Virus record (IMG/VR): IMGVR_UViG_3300050821_003827
Span: 1 to 24,545 of that record
Direction: 5' to 3' (one strand)
DNA: 24,545 nucleotides
Source of the DNA: a virus
The position numbers and the translations under genes are program-made. Position 1 is the stretch's first letter. Each line of letters starts with the position of its first letter. This document shows, piece after piece, positions 24,106 through 24,545 of the stretch. Below the pieces are notes generated by a model. It did not search any database and was not told the DNA's origin. It worked only from the letters and a program-made list of their open reading frames with translations.

Positions 24106-24134
24106 ACTTTAGCATTGTCCAGATTCTGGAGCAA
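24106..24134 (-). promoter_or_regulatory. tRNA-Met promoter overlapped by a palindrome
   Basis: TTGCTC (24134-24129), 17-base spacer, TAAAGT (24111-24106); the predicted start falls on the first base of tRNA-Met. The exact 13-bp palindrome 24118-24130 covers the end of the -35 and most of the spacer, an operator position. Confidence 0.6.
24118..24130. promoter_or_regulatory. 13-bp palindrome TCCAGATTCTGGA
   Basis: An exact copy, inside the tRNA-Met promoter and six bases after the TAG stop of the 24136 gene. Confidence 0.72.
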
Positions 24135-24135
24135 G

Positions 24136-24545
24136 CTAATTTGCGCTCATCGTATACCCGATACTCCCGAATTTCACTGAATATGCGCCTCCACCCGGAG
24201 TCCCGTTGATTACCTGCTGAAGCTGGGTCACGATCTGCGATGGTGCCCATCCTTGTTTCTTGGCCGGAATCTTCTGAAGAGAGGGACTGACCAGTGTCTT
24301 GGTACCGTTTACCGTGACCGCCAAGACAGAGCTTGTTAACCCAACGAAGTCCAACGCATAATCGATCTGCACCGGTACCCACATGTTCGGAGTTGGGATG
24401 GTTCCGATCTTGATGCCGGTATCGGTCCAAGATCCGGCTGCATTGTCGATCTGAAACATCCAGCCCTCGTTAAGATTCCACTGTGCTGAGAGGTCGTAGG
24501 TGTTTCCAGCAGCGTCTGTGATCTTCGAGTCTGTCTCGATTACCT
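24136..24545 (-). CDS. Probable structural protein with lectin-like fold, 5' end outside
   Basis: The frame is open to the window edge (about 136 residues visible, upstream part VIETDSKITDAAGNTYDLSAQWN), so the ATG at 24459 is internal. The sequence GWMFQIDNAAGSWTDTGIKIGTIPTPNMWVPVQIDYALDFVGLTSSVLAVTVNGTKTLVS has the alternating strands of a concanavalin/laminin-G-like jelly roll. It may be a phage surface or tail component, or a carbohydrate-binding moron. It ends with TAG immediately before the palindrome and the tRNA-Met promoter. Confidence 0.65.
   Translation of the reverse strand, partial: VIETDSKITDAAGNTYDLSAQWNLNEGWMFQIDNAAGSWTDTGIKIGTIPTPNMWVPVQIDYALDFVGLTSSVLAVTVNGTKTLVSPSLQKIPAKKQGWAPSQIVTQLQQVINGTPGGGAYSVKFGSIGYTMSAN

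Noticed and set aside
515-24459. General recoding of TAG
   Set aside because: Many well-supported genes end with TAG immediately before the next gene's ribosome site.

Overview
The window looks like part of the genome of a tailed bacteriophage, or of a phage-like element, with a Gram-negative-style host that I cannot name. Evidence: nearly all genes are on the minus strand, packed with 1-4 bp stop/start overlaps and GGAGG-type ribosome sites; there is a phage replication and recombination set, about seven free-standing homing-type endonucleases, and some 28 ordinary tRNA genes spread between the genes. Overall composition is near 50% G+C; the Ro60-type gene at about 14.0-15.5 kb is clearly richer in G+C.

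Layout by coordinate (transcription mostly runs right to left). 1-4150: a replication operon read from a TTGACA/TATGAT promoter at 4119-4146 through a structured leader, then two HNH nucleases, a winged-helix initiator with iteron repeats inside its gene, a primase-helicase, a small winged-helix protein and a partial gene. 4300-7750: a recombination module made of a PD-(D/E)XK nuclease, a Sak4-like ATPase, an SSB-like protein with a DDDIPF tail, and a coiled-coil protein. 7780-9920: small coupled phage genes, including one small gene on the plus strand. 9942-11716: two tRNA clusters around an HNH gene. 11860-14030: a zinc protein, two AP2/HNH-type homing genes and a coiled-coil protein. 13991-15975: a Ro60/TROVE protein and an endonuclease VII homologue. 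15994-16759: an array of six unusual tRNA-like RNAs. 16868-19670: tRNAs, HNH genes and small proteins. 19685-21594: a leaderless HTH regulator coupled to a vWA protein, then small proteins, one with a twin-arginine signal. 21612-24545: more tRNAs, some minimal or enlarged, a PTH2-like protein, small genes, an HNH gene, and the truncated start of a probable structural lectin-fold gene.

The most interesting system is the Ro60 protein plus the RNA array just upstream of it on the same strand. All six RNAs carry an exact UACAUG, in five cases as GGNUACAUG, next to a helix and a tRNA-like T-arm. Two are circularly permuted: the acceptor stem is closed by a small loop and the RNA ends lie in a long Y-RNA-like stem. 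Three are in normal tRNA order, two of them with an encoded CCA end, but the anticodon arm is replaced by the same kind of stem. Known bacterial and phage Ro60 proteins bind Y RNAs that mimic tRNA. A tandem family in two circular permutations would be new to me.

Other recurring signals are a 13-bp palindrome TCCAGAWTCTGGA at transcription-unit borders, two 5-nt-period GGYNN tracts upstream of genes, three tRNA-like minihelices of about 50 nt without an anticodon arm, promoters with a TCTGCGC spacer motif, and ORFs that run without a stop codon into a downstream tRNA.
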